Assembly (NCBI GenBank): GCA_963744575.1
Contig: CAVUUF010000012.1
Coordinates: 232,119 to 296,118 of the forward strand
Direction of reading: 5' to 3'
Source: Palsa-504 sp963744575
GTDB lineage: Bacteria > Actinomycetota > Actinomycetes > Streptosporangiales > Streptosporangiaceae
DNA: 64,000 nucleotides
A program made the position numbers and the translations under genes. A model generated the notes under the pieces. It was not told the origin of the DNA, ran no database searches, and saw only the letters and a program-made list of their open reading frames with translations. Shown one piece after another: positions 8,973-18,271 of the stretch. Position 1 is the first letter of the stretch. The number at the start of each line of letters is the position of its first letter.

Positions 8973-9902
8973 TCAGGCCTGTTCCGGTGCGGAAGGTTCC
9001 AGCGGGACCTCGGCGAGGGCGTATTCGTAGCCGAGGTGATTGATATCCAGCGTCCCGCTCACCGTCAGGCTCGGGAATGGCGGCAGCGGCGAGTTGAGAT
9101 ACCGTGCGGGCGGGTCGGCGCCCGGGTGCTGCAGCTGCCAGAGCCACCACAGCCGGTCGATCATCGCGTGATGAGCGTAGAAGAGCGGATCATAGGAAGC
9201 GACGGGGATCTCGCTCATGGTGCCGCCCACCCAGACGTGCACGCCATTGTGAATCTGCTCGACCTGATTGCTGAAATCGGCGAAGTTGGACGACGCCAGG
9301 GCGTTCTGCACGTCCTGCGGCGCCGGCAGCCCGGGTGGGCCTCCGGGCAGGGCGCCCGGCTGGCGGAACGTGGTGGCCGGCAGCGGGCCGGGATCGGTGC
9401 CAGTCTGCTGGAGTATGCTCTGCCGCGCCCCGGAATCACCTTCCCACTGGGAGTCGGGGATCGCGGCGATCGGCCCGCTGAACAGCGCGTTCGGCTGGCC
9501 GTTGCTGGTTTCCGCGGCGTAGGCGGCAGGAATCTCGGACGGCTGGGATGGGTCTGTGGTCCAGTCCCACCACGGAAGTGTCACCGCGTGGGACGGGTCC
9601 TGGTCCTGGAGGGCCAACTCGAAGAAATACAGGTATGCCCGGTGCCACGGGAGGAACAGCGGGCCGACGGGAAGGTTGCCGAAGACCCCGGCGGCGTCGT
9701 TATGGACGCAGTAGCCCGGCAGCGGCAGGCCGTGAATACCGGCCCAGTGCTGGTATCCGCGGTCGTCCGAGATTCCCTGCATGGCAGTCAGGGCCGCTCG
9801 CAGGCTGCCCAGATCCGCGTCGGTGAGCGTGGCGACGCTCTTGCGCAATTTGACGTCTGGCGCCGGGGGTGCCCCCGGTGCCTCGGTGGCCGTGCTCGTC
9901 AA
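8973..9902 (-). CDS. Tyrosinase-family type-3 copper protein
   Basis: A binuclear copper oxidase that oxidises phenols to quinones. The CuA site shows H in the YQHWAGIHG stretch, a histidine in GYCVHNDA and H in LPWHRAYLYFFE. The CuB site shows HNGVHVWVGG and FYAHHAMIDRLWWLWQ. A TTG start at 9902 is proposed because GGAG sits 5 bases upstream (309 residues). An ATG at 9980 would add 26 residues without a ribosome site. No twin-arginine or secretion signal is visible. Followed 3 bases later by the separate C-terminal domain gene. Confidence 0.85.
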   Translation of the reverse strand: MTSTATEAPGAPPAPDVKLRKSVATLTDADLGSLRAALTAMQGISDDRGYQHWAGIHGLPLPGYCVHNDAAGVFGNLPVGPLFLPWHRAYLYFFELALQDQDPSHAVTLPWWDWTTDPSQPSEIPAAYAAETSNGQPNALFSGPIAAIPDSQWEGDSGARQSILQQTGTDPGPLPATTFRQPGALPGGPPGLPAPQDVQNALASSNFADFSNQVEQIHNGVHVWVGGTMSEIPVASYDPLFYAHHAMIDRLWWLWQLQHPGADPPARYLNSPLPPFPSLTVSGTLDINHLGYEYALAEVPLEPSAPEQA

Positions 9903-10039
9903 CGTAGCTCCACCCCCTCGTGCCGCGCCTGGCGCGGCCTCGCGCGAGATCTCCTCCCAACGCGTCCTGATGATGAGCATTGACCGTCTGGCGTCCGTTG
10001 TAAAGGGACCGGGATGGCGGGCCGCGGGCCGGCCGGGGC

Positions 10040-11623
10040 TCAGTCCGGCTGGCGACGGGCGGGCATGCCGAGCAGGAGCGGGGCTCCGGCGGCAGGTGCG
10101 GTGGCGGAGGCGGGGGGCGGCGCGGTGGCGGAGGCGGGAGGCGGCGCGGTGGCGGAGGCGGGAGGCGGCGCGGTGGCGGAGGCGGCGGGAGGCCGCGCGG
10201 CGGCCGCGGCGGCTTCCCAGGCGTCGCCGGCCCGGGTGCGGCGGACGGACAGCGGGGCGGCGTCGGACAGCAGGTAGTGCGGGGCGCCGCGGGTGACGGT
10301 CACGGTGACGACGTCGCCGGGGCGCGGCGCGGCCGGGCCGGCCGGCGCAGCGTGGCCGGGCCGGGGGGCGCCGCGCTGCGGGGTGAAGTGCACCAGGCGG
10401 TTGTCACGGGCGCGGCCGGACATCCGGCGGGTGGCGGCGTCCTTGCGGCCCTCGCCCTCGGCCGCCAGGACCTCCACGGTCGCCCCGGTCAGCTTCTGGT
10501 TCTCCGCGTAGGTCGTCTCCTCGACCAGCGCGGTGAGCCGCTCGTAGCGTTCCTGCACGACACCAGCGGGCACCTGGTCGTCCATGGCGGCGGCCGGGGT
10601 GCCGGGGCGGATGGAATAGCGGAAGGTGAACGCGCCGGCGAACCGGGCCTGGCGCACCAGGTCCAGGGTGTCGGTGAAGTCCTGCTCGGTCTCGCCGGGG
10701 AAGCCCACGATGATGTCGGTGGTGATGGCGGCGTCGGGGATGCTGGCCCGGACCCGGTCCAGGATAGCCAGGTAGCGGTCCCGGCGGTAGGCCCGGCGCA
10801 TGGCCTTCAGGATGCGGTCGGAGCCGGACTGCAGCGGCATGTGCAGGCTGGGCATGACGTTCGGGGTCTGCGCCATGGCTTCGATGACGTCGTCGGTGAA
10901 GTCCCTGGGGTGCGGGGAGGTGAAGCGGACGCGCTCCAGGCCCTCGATCTCACCGCACCCGCGCAGCAGTTTGCCGAACGCGCTGCGGTCCCCGAATTCC
11001 GCCCCGTACGAGTTGACATTCTGGCCGAGCAGGGTGACCTCGAGCACTCCGTCCGCGACCAGCGCGCGGATCTCGGCCAGGATGTCGCCCGGGCGGCGGT
11101 CCTTCTCCTTGCCGCGCAGGCTCGGCACGATACAGAACGTGCAGGTGTTGTTGCAGCCCACCGAGATCGCGACCCAGGCCGAGTAGACCGACTCGCGCCG
11201 GGCCGGCAGCAGCGAGGGGAACGTCTCCAGCGTCTCGGCGAACTCGGCCTGCGCCTGGTTCCTGACCCGGGCCCGCTCGAGCAGCGCGGGCAGCGAGCCC
11301 ATGTTGTGGGTGCCGTACACCACGTCGACCCAGGGCGCGCGCTGGGTGATCCGGGTGCGTTCCAGCTGGGCCAGGCAGCCGCCCACCGCGATCTGCATGC
11401 CGTTCTTCTTCTGCGGCAGCAGGTGACCGAGGTTGCCGTACAGCCGGTCGGCTGCGTTCTCCCGGACCGCGCAGGTGTTGAACACCACCACGTCCGGGGT
11501 CTCGCCGCCGGCGGCGGCCTGGTAGCCCGCCTCGTCCAGCAGGCCGGCCAGGCGCTCGGAATCGTGCGTGTTCATCTGGCACCCGTAGGTGCGGATCTGG
11601 TAGGTCCTGCCGCCTGCTGTCAC
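10040..11623 (-). CDS. miaB: tRNA-2-methylthio-N6-dimethylallyladenosine synthase MiaB
   Basis: Radical-SAM methylthiotransferase that completes ms2i6A37 in tRNA after MiaA. The N-terminal UPF0004 domain has its three cluster cysteines in TYGCQMN, FNTCAVRENA and VGGCLAQ. The radical-SAM cysteines are in VGCNNTCTFCIVPS (about residue 160). A TRAM domain follows, ending near the low-complexity tail. The GTG at 11623 gives the usual N-terminus and 527 residues. The C-terminus has four copies of an eight-residue unit (ASATAPPP) not found in the core family. Confidence 0.96.
   Translation of the reverse strand: MTAGGRTYQIRTYGCQMNTHDSERLAGLLDEAGYQAAAGGETPDVVVFNTCAVRENAADRLYGNLGHLLPQKKNGMQIAVGGCLAQLERTRITQRAPWVDVVYGTHNMGSLPALLERARVRNQAQAEFAETLETFPSLLPARRESVYSAWVAISVGCNNTCTFCIVPSLRGKEKDRRPGDILAEIRALVADGVLEVTLLGQNVNSYGAEFGDRSAFGKLLRGCGEIEGLERVRFTSPHPRDFTDDVIEAMAQTPNVMPSLHMPLQSGSDRILKAMRRAYRRDRYLAILDRVRASIPDAAITTDIIVGFPGETEQDFTDTLDLVRQARFAGAFTFRYSIRPGTPAAAMDDQVPAGVVQERYERLTALVEETTYAENQKLTGATVEVLAAEGEGRKDAATRRMSGRARDNRLVHFTPQRGAPRPGHAAPAGPAAPRPGDVVTVTVTRGAPHYLLSDAAPLSVRRTRAGDAWEAAAAAARPPAASATAPPPASATAPPPASATAPPPASATAPAAGAPLLLGMPARRQPD
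10097..10192. repeat. 24-bp tandem repeat in the 3' end of miaB
   Basis: About four near-identical 24-base copies with core GCGGTGGCGGAGGCGGG. They encode ASATAPPP on the minus strand. They lie beyond the TRAM domain and keep the frame, so copy number could vary without harming catalysis. Confidence 0.88.
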
Positions 11624-11712
11624 ACGACCAGGATAGGGGCGGCCGCCGGGCACGGAAATCCGATAGCGGAGTGCCTGGTGATCTTACTGGCCCGATCCGG
11701 CATGATATCTGT

Positions 11713-13767
11713 ATGCGAACGGCTACAGAAACGTACCGCTACGGCGAGTGGCCCTCCCCGATCGGGGCCGCCGACGTGGCGAGCAAGCAGGTTGGCCTGG
11801 CCTTTCCGGTCATCGACGACGCGGGGGTGTGGTGGCAGGAGTCGCGCCCGGAGGAGGGCGGGCGGGTGGTGGTCGTCCGCCAGGGGCCGGACGGGGTCAG
11901 CCGCGACCTGCTCCCGCTGCCGTGGAACGCCAGGACCCGGGTACACGAGTACGGCGGCAAGTCGTACCTGCCGCTGCCGGACGGGTTCGTCTTCGCGAAC
12001 CTCGCCGATCAGCGGCTGTACCGGTGCGGGGGGTCGGGGGTGACTGAGCCGCTGACGCCGGCGCCCGGGCCGCAGGCCGCCGACCGGTTCGCCGACCTGG
12101 TGCTCTCCCCCGGCGCGGACGAGGTGTGGTGCGTACGCGAGCGGCACGAGGCAGGCCGGATCACCCGCGCGATCGTGGCGGTGCCGCTGGACGGCTCGGC
12201 CGCGATCCGGGTACTGGTCAGCGGTTCGGACTTCTACGCCTACCCGGCTCCGTCGCCGGACGGCACCCGGCTGGCCTGGATCTGCTGGGATCACCCCCGG
12301 ATGCCCTGGGACGGCACCGAACTGCGGGTCGCGGCGCTGGACGCCGGGCCGGTCAGCGGCAAGCACCAGCAGCAGCTGATCATGGGCGGTGCCGCCGAGT
12401 CGGTGCTGGCCCCGGTCTGGCGCGACGACCGCAGCCTGTACGCGATCTCCGACCGGTCCGGGTGGTGGAACCTGTACCTGGCCGACCTGCTGGCCCCGCC
12501 GAAGGCCAGGCCAGCAGGGCCCACGGCGCTGTGCCCGCGCGAGGAGGAGTTCGCCGGGCCGCTGTGGCAGCTCGGCATGAGCCCGTACGCGGTGCTCGCG
12601 GACGGGCGCATCGCCGTCGCGCACGGCACCGGGGAAACCCGGCTGGCGGTGCTCGACCCGGACACCGGCGGGCTGACCGATCTGGACCTGCCGTACCGGG
12701 TGTTCGCCTCCGGGCTGTCCGTAGCCGGCCAGACCGTCGCCGCCGTCGCGGGCGCGCCCACCGTGCCGATGGCGGTGCTGCGCGTCGACGTTCCCGCCCG
12801 GGGAGGGAGCGTCCACGTCCCAGTGGCCCGCGAGCTGAGCCGCAGCACCGACGCGCTGCCGGACACCGCGTACCTGCCGGTACCCCGGGCGGCCCGGCTG
12901 ACCGGGCCGTCCGGCTCGGTCGTGTACGCACTCGTCTACCCGCCGGCCAACCCCGGGGCGCGCGGTCCCGAGGGCGAGCGGCCGCCCTACATCGTCTGGG
13001 TGCACGGCGGCCCCACCTCCCATGTGGTCCCCCGGCTTGACCTGGAGAAGGCCTTCTTCACCAGCCGGGGCATCGGGATCATCGACGTGAACTACGGCGG
13101 GTCGAGCGGGTACGGCCGCGCCTACCGCGAGCGGCTGCGCGGCCAGTGGGGCATCGTGGACGTGGCCGACGCCATGACGGCCGCGCTGGCCCTGGCCGAG
13201 GCGGGCGAGGCGGACGGCAAGCGGCTGGGCATCCGCGGCGGGTCCGCGGGCGGCTGGACCGCGCTGGCCGCCGCGACCTCCGGCGTCGGGCTGGCCGGGA
13301 GCTCCGCGGGAGCTACCGGACCCGCCGGTCCGGACGCGACGCCGGACGGCGGCGTGTTCGCGGCGGTGGCGTCCTATTTCGGGGTGGCCGACCTGCGATC
13401 GTTCGCGGACCAGACGCACGACTTCGAGTCACGGTACCTGGACGGGCTGATCGGGCCGCTGCCGGAGGCCGCCGCGCTGTACGCCGAGCGGGCGCCGGTC
13501 GGGCACGTGAACGCCGCCACCTGCCCGGTGCTGCTGCTGCAGGGTCTGGACGACCCGGTGGTCCCGCCGGCCCAGGCCGAGTCGATCGCGGCAGACCTGG
13601 CCGCGCACGGCATCCCGTACGCGTACATCGCCTTCGAGGGCGAGGCGCACGGTTTCCGCAAGGCGGAGAACATCGTGGCCAGCCTGGAGGCCGAGCTTTC
13701 CTTCTACGGCCAGATCATGGGGTTCATCCCGCCCGGCGTCCGGCCGGTGCCGCTGGCCGGCGGCTGA
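11713..13767 (+). CDS. S9-family (prolyl oligopeptidase-type) serine peptidase
   Basis: A 684-residue peptidase with an N-terminal beta-propeller (about residues 1-400) that gates a C-terminal alpha/beta-hydrolase domain. The oxyanion segment is VWVHGGPTSH and the nucleophile elbow is GGSAGG. The acid lies in QGLDDPVVPP and the histidine in GEAHGFRK. It cleaves short peptides, often acyl-aminoacyl or dipeptidyl substrates, and is probably cytoplasmic because no signal peptide is seen. The ATG at 11713 is preferred to 11671, which would start inside the intergenic region shared with divergent miaB. Confidence 0.92.
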   Translation: MRTATETYRYGEWPSPIGAADVASKQVGLAFPVIDDAGVWWQESRPEEGGRVVVVRQGPDGVSRDLLPLPWNARTRVHEYGGKSYLPLPDGFVFANLADQRLYRCGGSGVTEPLTPAPGPQAADRFADLVLSPGADEVWCVRERHEAGRITRAIVAVPLDGSAAIRVLVSGSDFYAYPAPSPDGTRLAWICWDHPRMPWDGTELRVAALDAGPVSGKHQQQLIMGGAAESVLAPVWRDDRSLYAISDRSGWWNLYLADLLAPPKARPAGPTALCPREEEFAGPLWQLGMSPYAVLADGRIAVAHGTGETRLAVLDPDTGGLTDLDLPYRVFASGLSVAGQTVAAVAGAPTVPMAVLRVDVPARGGSVHVPVARELSRSTDALPDTAYLPVPRAARLTGPSGSVVYALVYPPANPGARGPEGERPPYIVWVHGGPTSHVVPRLDLEKAFFTSRGIGIIDVNYGGSSGYGRAYRERLRGQWGIVDVADAMTAALALAEAGEADGKRLGIRGGSAGGWTALAAATSGVGLAGSSAGATGPAGPDATPDGGVFAAVASYFGVADLRSFADQTHDFESRYLDGLIGPLPEAAALYAERAPVGHVNAATCPVLLLQGLDDPVVPPAQAESIAADLAAHGIPYAYIAFEGEAHGFRKAENIVASLEAELSFYGQIMGFIPPGVRPVPLAGG

Positions 13768-13805
13768 CGGGCACGCAGCGCAGCCCGTTCGGGATAAAAA
13801 GCCTG

Positions 13806-15401
13806 CTAGCGGGCGAACTCCGTGGCGCGGGACTCGCGGACCACGGTGATCCGGATCTGGCCGGGGTAGGTGAGCTCTTCCTCCACCTGCTTGGCGATGT
13901 CGCGGGCGATCACCTGGGCCTGGATGTCGTCGATCCGGTCAGGCTTGACCATGACCCGGATCTCCCGGCCGGCCTGCATGGCGAAGACCTTCTCCACGCC
14001 GTCGCGCCCGGCCGCTATCTGCTCCAGCCGCTCGAGCCGCTTCACGTAGAGCTCCAGCGACTCGCGGCGGGCACCGGGGCGGCCGCCGCTGATCGCGTCC
14101 GCGGCCTGGGTGAGCACGGCCTCGACGGTCCGGACCTCGACCTCGTTATGGTGCGCTTCGATCGCGTGCACCACGTCCTCCGGCTCGCCGTACCGGCGGG
14201 CGATCTCCGCTCCGATCAGCGCGTGGCTGCCCTCGACCTCGTGGGTGAGCGCCTTGCCGATGTCGTGCAGCACCGTGCAGCGCTTGAGCAGCAGCGGATC
14301 GATCCGCAGCTCGCTGGCCATCATGCCGGCGATGTGCGCCGACTCGACCAGGTGCCGCAGCACGTTCTGCCCGTAGGACGTGCGGTACCGCAGGCGGCCG
14401 AGCAGACCGACCAGTTCGGAGTGCATGTCGGTGATGCCCAGCTCGACCAGGGCGTCCTCGCCGGCCCGCTTGCACAGCTGCTCGATCTCGGCCTTGCCGC
14501 GCTCGTAGGCGTCCTCGATCCGCTGCGGGTGGATGCGGCCGTCCATGATGAGCCGTTCCAGCGTGAGCCGGGCGATCTCGCGGCGGACCGGGTCGAAGCA
14601 GGACAGCAGCACGGCCTCGGGCGTGTCGTCGATGATGAGGTTGACGCCGGTCACCGACTCGAAGGCCCGGATGTTGCGGCCCTCGCGGCCGATGATGCGG
14701 CCCTTCATCTCGTCCCCGGGCAGGTGCAGGACCGAGACCACGGACTCGCTGGTCTGCTCGGCGGCGACCCGCTGGATGGCCAGCGTGACGATCTTGCGGG
14801 CCCGCTTCTCGCCTTCTGACCTGGCCTCGCGCTCGATGTCCCGGACGATGAGCGCCGCTTCCCGCTTGGCCTGGTTCTCGATGGTGGCGACGAGTTCGGC
14901 CTTGGCCTTCTCGCTGGTCAGCCCGGCGACGCGCGCGAGTTCGGAGTTACGGTCGGCCTCCAGCTTGTCCAGTTCGGCGGCGCGCCGGCTGAGGTCCTGC
15001 TTGCGCTGGTCGAGGGCCTGGGCGCGGTCTTCGATGCGCTTGAGCTCCTGGTCGAGCCGTTGCTCGCGGTCGGCGAGGCGGATCTCCCGGCGCTCGAGGT
15101 CAGCGCGGAGTTCGCGCACCTCGTCCTTGACCGCGCGGATCTCCTCCTCGACCTCGCGGCGGCCCTGCGCGGCCTGCTCGGCCTCCTCGCGGGCCCGGGC
15201 CAGGATCCCGGTGGCCTCGGCCTGGGCGCGGGCGCGGATGTGCCCGGCTTCCCGCGTGACGCTGTCCAGCTGGGTTTTGTCCGCCGCAATCGGCGCCTTC
15301 GGCGAGCCGGGAGTCCGGCGCCACACGACCACCAGCGCGAATACCACCGCGAGCAACCCGATCACCATGAACGCGAGCGACAATCCGCTGCTCACGGTCA
15401 C
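13806..15401 (-). CDS. rny: Ribonuclease Y
   Basis: Membrane-anchored endoribonuclease that starts mRNA decay. In order: an N-terminal transmembrane helix (residues 8-26), a long charged coiled coil (about 45-190), a KH RNA-binding domain with GRIIGREGRNIR, and an HD domain with the metal-binding HD in LHDIGKALTHE. The end is conserved (YPGQIRITVVRE). Length (531) is normal. Two GTG codons six bases apart (15401 and 15395) could start it; AAAGGGG upstream fits the second better. Next to miaB and recA-recX, as in other actinobacteria. Confidence 0.96.
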   Translation of the reverse strand: MTVSSGLSLAFMVIGLLAVVFALVVVWRRTPGSPKAPIAADKTQLDSVTREAGHIRARAQAEATGILARAREEAEQAAQGRREVEEEIRAVKDEVRELRADLERREIRLADREQRLDQELKRIEDRAQALDQRKQDLSRRAAELDKLEADRNSELARVAGLTSEKAKAELVATIENQAKREAALIVRDIEREARSEGEKRARKIVTLAIQRVAAEQTSESVVSVLHLPGDEMKGRIIGREGRNIRAFESVTGVNLIIDDTPEAVLLSCFDPVRREIARLTLERLIMDGRIHPQRIEDAYERGKAEIEQLCKRAGEDALVELGITDMHSELVGLLGRLRYRTSYGQNVLRHLVESAHIAGMMASELRIDPLLLKRCTVLHDIGKALTHEVEGSHALIGAEIARRYGEPEDVVHAIEAHHNEVEVRTVEAVLTQAADAISGGRPGARRESLELYVKRLERLEQIAAGRDGVEKVFAMQAGREIRVMVKPDRIDDIQAQVIARDIAKQVEEELTYPGQIRITVVRESRATEFAR

Positions 15402-15624
15402 CCCTTTCCGTCCATGGCCCTCGGGGCACCTTTATGTTGTGGCGCTGCTGCCGCGGCGCTGCCTGCGGCGCCATCCCAGGGTTATGCCCTGGTACGGGCG
15501 ATTCCACGCCGCCGCTGCCCGGCGTTTGTCCCGGCCAGCCTCGGCTACGTACCGTATCCGCCTGCTTCTCCTCCGTATGATTTCTGGGCCGGATGGGACA
15601 ACACCTCGCTGCCGTGAGGTTAAA

Positions 15625-15647
15625 GCTTGATAACCTTTTTATCAAGC
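15625..15647 (-). terminator. Hairpin after phoU
   Basis: Perfect 8-bp inverted repeat GCTTGATA/TATCAAGC with a 7-base spacer, followed by TTT on the minus strand. It lies about 125 bases beyond the phoU stop and upstream of rny, so it may end the pst-phoU transcript. It is AT-rich for this genome, so a regulator site for rny is an alternative. Confidence 0.5.
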
Positions 15648-15750
15648 AAAAGCATCACGGACCGCCGTGAACAGCGCATTACCCGGATAAACGACGCGTA
15701 ATCGCAATCGCGTCACGAAGCGGCACGCCGGAGGCCTTCGGTCGCAGCGG

Positions 15751-15792
15751 GCTATTCGAAGACGGGTCCGGGCTATTCGAAGACGGGTCCGG
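15751..15792. repeat. 21-bp exact tandem duplication across the phoU stop codon
   Basis: Two exact adjacent 21-base copies (starting GCTATTCGAAGACGG). The inner copy encodes the last PhoU residues and stop; the outer copy lies just after the stop. A recent slippage event that did not change the protein end. Confidence 0.9.
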
Positions 15793-16456
15793 GCTGGCCG
15801 GGCTCGGGCCCGGGCTGGGCGGGGGCGTTCCCGGCCAGGTAGATGATCCGGCGGGCGATGTTGACGGCGTGATCGCCGAGACGCTCGTAGAAGCGCGCCA
15901 CCAGCGTCATCTCCATCGTGACCGGGAGCGACATGTTGCCCGAGGCGAGTTCGGCGATCAGGCTGGCGTGCAGCTCGTCCATCTCGTTGTCGCGCTCGCG
16001 TAGCGCGTTCGCGGCGGAACGGTCGCGCTGGTACCAGGAATCCGCGGCCTGCTGCCACATCTCGGAGGCGACGATCCCCATCCGCTGGGCCAGCCCCTGG
16101 CAGCGCGGCGACAGGTCCTGGCTGAGGATGTGGCTGGCCCGGGCGGCGATCAGCACGACCAGGCTGTGCGAGCGCTCGATCTCCGGCACGATGCGCAGCA
16201 CGGAAAGCAGGAACCGCAGGTCCGAGGCGACGGGCGCCTGTAGCAGGATCTCCCGGTTGACCAGTTCCTCGAGCTCCGTATACAGGGCGGTGATGCGCTG
16301 CTGGCGTTCGGCCAGCAGGGCCACGATGCTGGTGTCGCCGTTCAGCAGGGCCCCGGTCGCCGCGGGCAGGTCCTCGGCGACCATGGCGAACAGCTCGATG
16401 ACCTTGCCTTCGATGCCCTCGAGCTCGCGCTCGAAGTCCTGCCGGTGCTCGACCAT
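15773..16456 (-). CDS. phoU: Phosphate-specific transport regulator PhoU
   Basis: A 227-residue helical-bundle protein that links the Pst transporter to the phosphate-sensing kinase and keeps the regulon off when phosphate is plentiful. Two PhoU repeats are visible; the second has the metal-binding ExxxD-type stretch (RERDNEMDELH) and FYERLGDHAVNIARR. ATG at 16456 gives the typical N-terminus (MVEHRQDFERELEGIE). Last gene of the pstS-C-A-B-phoU run, 44 bases after pstB. The proline-rich last residues overlap a 21-base tandem duplication. Confidence 0.96.
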   Translation of the reverse strand: MVEHRQDFERELEGIEGKVIELFAMVAEDLPAATGALLNGDTSIVALLAERQQRITALYTELEELVNREILLQAPVASDLRFLLSVLRIVPEIERSHSLVVLIAARASHILSQDLSPRCQGLAQRMGIVASEMWQQAADSWYQRDRSAANALRERDNEMDELHASLIAELASGNMSLPVTMEMTLVARFYERLGDHAVNIARRIIYLAGNAPAQPGPEPGQPGPVFE

Positions 16457-16500
16457 GGTGGCGGTCGCCCCTGTCCTCTGGGTTTGTCGTTGGCTGCGGC

Positions 16501-17370
16501 TCAGCCCATCCGGCCGGTGACGTAGGCCTTGGTCCGTTCGTCGCGCGGGTTCCCGAACAAGTCGGCGGTCGGCTCGTACTCGACCAGCGTGCCGGTGCGG
16601 GTGTCGTTCTCTGAGTCGACGAGCACCGAGTAGAACGCGGTGCGGTCGCTGACCCGGGTGGCCTGCTGCATGTTGTGGGTGACGATCACGATGGTGTACT
16701 GCGACCTGATGTCCTTCATCAGGTCCTCGATGGCGGCGGTCGCGATCGGGTCGAGGGCCGAGGCCGGCTCGTCCATCAGGACCACGTCCGGCTCGACGGC
16801 CAGCGTCCGGGCGATGCACAGCCGCTGCGCCTGGCCGCCGGACAGGCCCAGGCCCGAGTTCTTCATCCGGTTCTTCACCTCGTCCCACAGCGCGGCCTGG
16901 CGCAGCGAGCGCTCGACGATCTCGTCCAGCCTGGCCTTGTTGCGGATGCCGTTGATGCGCGGGCCGTAGGCCACGTTGTCGTAGATCGACTTGGGGAACG
17001 GGTTCGGCTTCTGGAAGACCATGCCGATGCGGCGGCGCACGGCGGTCGGCGAGACGTCCCTGGCGTACAGCGACTCCCCGCGGTAGCGCACCTCACCCTC
17101 GACGCGGGCGCCCACGATCAGGTCGTTCAGCCGGTTCAGCGTGCGCAGCACCGTGGTCTTGCCGCACCCGGACGGGCCGATGAACGCCGTGATCTCGTTC
17201 TCGTAGATGGTCAGCGAGACGTTCGCGACGGCCCGGAACGAGCCGTAGTAGATGGAGACGTTCTTCACCTCGAAGACGGGCGTGCCTAGCCCATGCGATA
17301 CCTGCTGCTGCTGGACGGTCGGCTCGGGCAGCTGAATGTTGCTGACGGCGTTCTGCTCAGACTGGTCCAT
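16501..17370 (-). CDS. pstB: Phosphate ABC transporter ATP-binding protein PstB
   Basis: ATPase of the high-affinity phosphate importer. Walker A is GPSGCGKTT (about residues 67-75). The Q-loop is FQKPNPFP, the signature LSGGQAQRLCIAR (alanine where many have glutamine), Walker B VVLMDEPASALD and the switch histidine VTHNMQQA. 289 residues, including a roughly 30-residue polar N-terminal extension. It starts 7 bases after the pstA stop and belongs to the same operon. Confidence 0.97.
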   Translation of the reverse strand: MDQSEQNAVSNIQLPEPTVQQQQVSHGLGTPVFEVKNVSIYYGSFRAVANVSLTIYENEITAFIGPSGCGKTTVLRTLNRLNDLIVGARVEGEVRYRGESLYARDVSPTAVRRRIGMVFQKPNPFPKSIYDNVAYGPRINGIRNKARLDEIVERSLRQAALWDEVKNRMKNSGLGLSGGQAQRLCIARTLAVEPDVVLMDEPASALDPIATAAIEDLMKDIRSQYTIVIVTHNMQQATRVSDRTAFYSVLVDSENDTRTGTLVEYEPTADLFGNPRDERTKAYVTGRMG

Positions 17371-17377
17371 GACGTTC

Positions 17378-18271
17378 CTAGCGCGAGTACCTGGTGAACC
17401 GGGCGGTGACGATACGGGCAGCGATCATGAGGATAAACGCGATCACGATGAGCGTCAGGGCCGCACCCCAGGCCCGGCCCTGCGCGCCGGCGTACGGCTG
17501 GGACGCGTTCACGAAGATCTGCGCGGGCAGGGCGGTGTTGGCGCCGCTGAACACGTTCGGGTTCGCCGCGGTGACGGTGAGGATGGTGAAGATCAGCGGT
17601 GCCGTCTCGCCGGCCGCCCGGGCGACGGCGAGCAGCGAACCGCTGACGATACCGCCGATGGCCGCGGGCAGCACCACGGTCAAGGTCACCCGGGACTTGG
17701 TGGCACCGAGGGCGTAGCTGCCTTCGCGCAGGGCGTTCGGCACCAGCTTGAGCATCTCCTCACTGGACCGGATGACGACCGGGAGCATCAGGCAGGCCAG
17801 GGCCAAGGCGCCGGCCAGGCCCGAATAGCCGAAGTGCAGCACCCAGATGGAGAAGATGAACAGCCCCATCACGATCGACGGCACGCCCGTCATCACGTCG
17901 GCCATGAACCGCACGACCTGCGCCAGCGGGCCCCGGCCGCCGTACTCGTTGATGTAAATCGCGCCCAGCACGCCGAGCGGCACGGCCATGACCGTGGCCA
18001 GCGCGGTGATCTCGATCGTGCCGAGGATGGCGGGCCCCATTCCGCCGATGCCCAGGGGCACCACGTTCGGCGGGATCGGGCCGCTGGTCAGGAAGGACCA
18101 GCTGATGACCGAGGCGCCCTTCTGGATCACCGTGAACAGCACGAATCCCAGCGGGATGATCACGATCGCGAACGCGAGCCACATCAGCACGGTCGCGATG
18201 CGGTCCTTGGTGCTGCGCCAGCCTTTCGGCGCGCGCAGGTCTACCTTCCGCGTTCCGGCGGCGACAGCCAT
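17378..18271 (-). CDS. pstA: Phosphate ABC transporter permease PstA
   Basis: A 297-residue inner-membrane permease with six hydrophobic segments and the family coupling loop (EGSYALGATKSRVTLTVVLP). A Pst-type insertion with the GGMGPAILGTIEITALA stretch is present. The ATG at 18271 overlaps the pstC stop (ATGA), giving translational coupling. It pairs with PstC to form the channel. Confidence 0.96.
   Translation of the reverse strand: MAVAAGTRKVDLRAPKGWRSTKDRIATVLMWLAFAIVIIPLGFVLFTVIQKGASVISWSFLTSGPIPPNVVPLGIGGMGPAILGTIEITALATVMAVPLGVLGAIYINEYGGRGPLAQVVRFMADVMTGVPSIVMGLFIFSIWVLHFGYSGLAGALALACLMLPVVIRSSEEMLKLVPNALREGSYALGATKSRVTLTVVLPAAIGGIVSGSLLAVARAAGETAPLIFTILTVTAANPNVFSGANTALPAQIFVNASQPYAGAQGRAWGAALTLIVIAFILMIAARIVTARFTRYSR

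Noticed and set aside
9902..9980. ATG start for tyrosinase at 9980
   Set aside because: No ribosome site precedes it, while the TTG at 9902 has GGAG 5 bases upstream. It cannot be excluded without protein data.
10040..11653. ATG start for MiaB at 11653
   Set aside because: It would add ten residues before the conserved N-terminus; the GTG at 11623 gives the family start.
13768..13805. Terminator between the S9 peptidase and rny genes
   Set aside because: Only 38 bases with no stem of more than a few base pairs.
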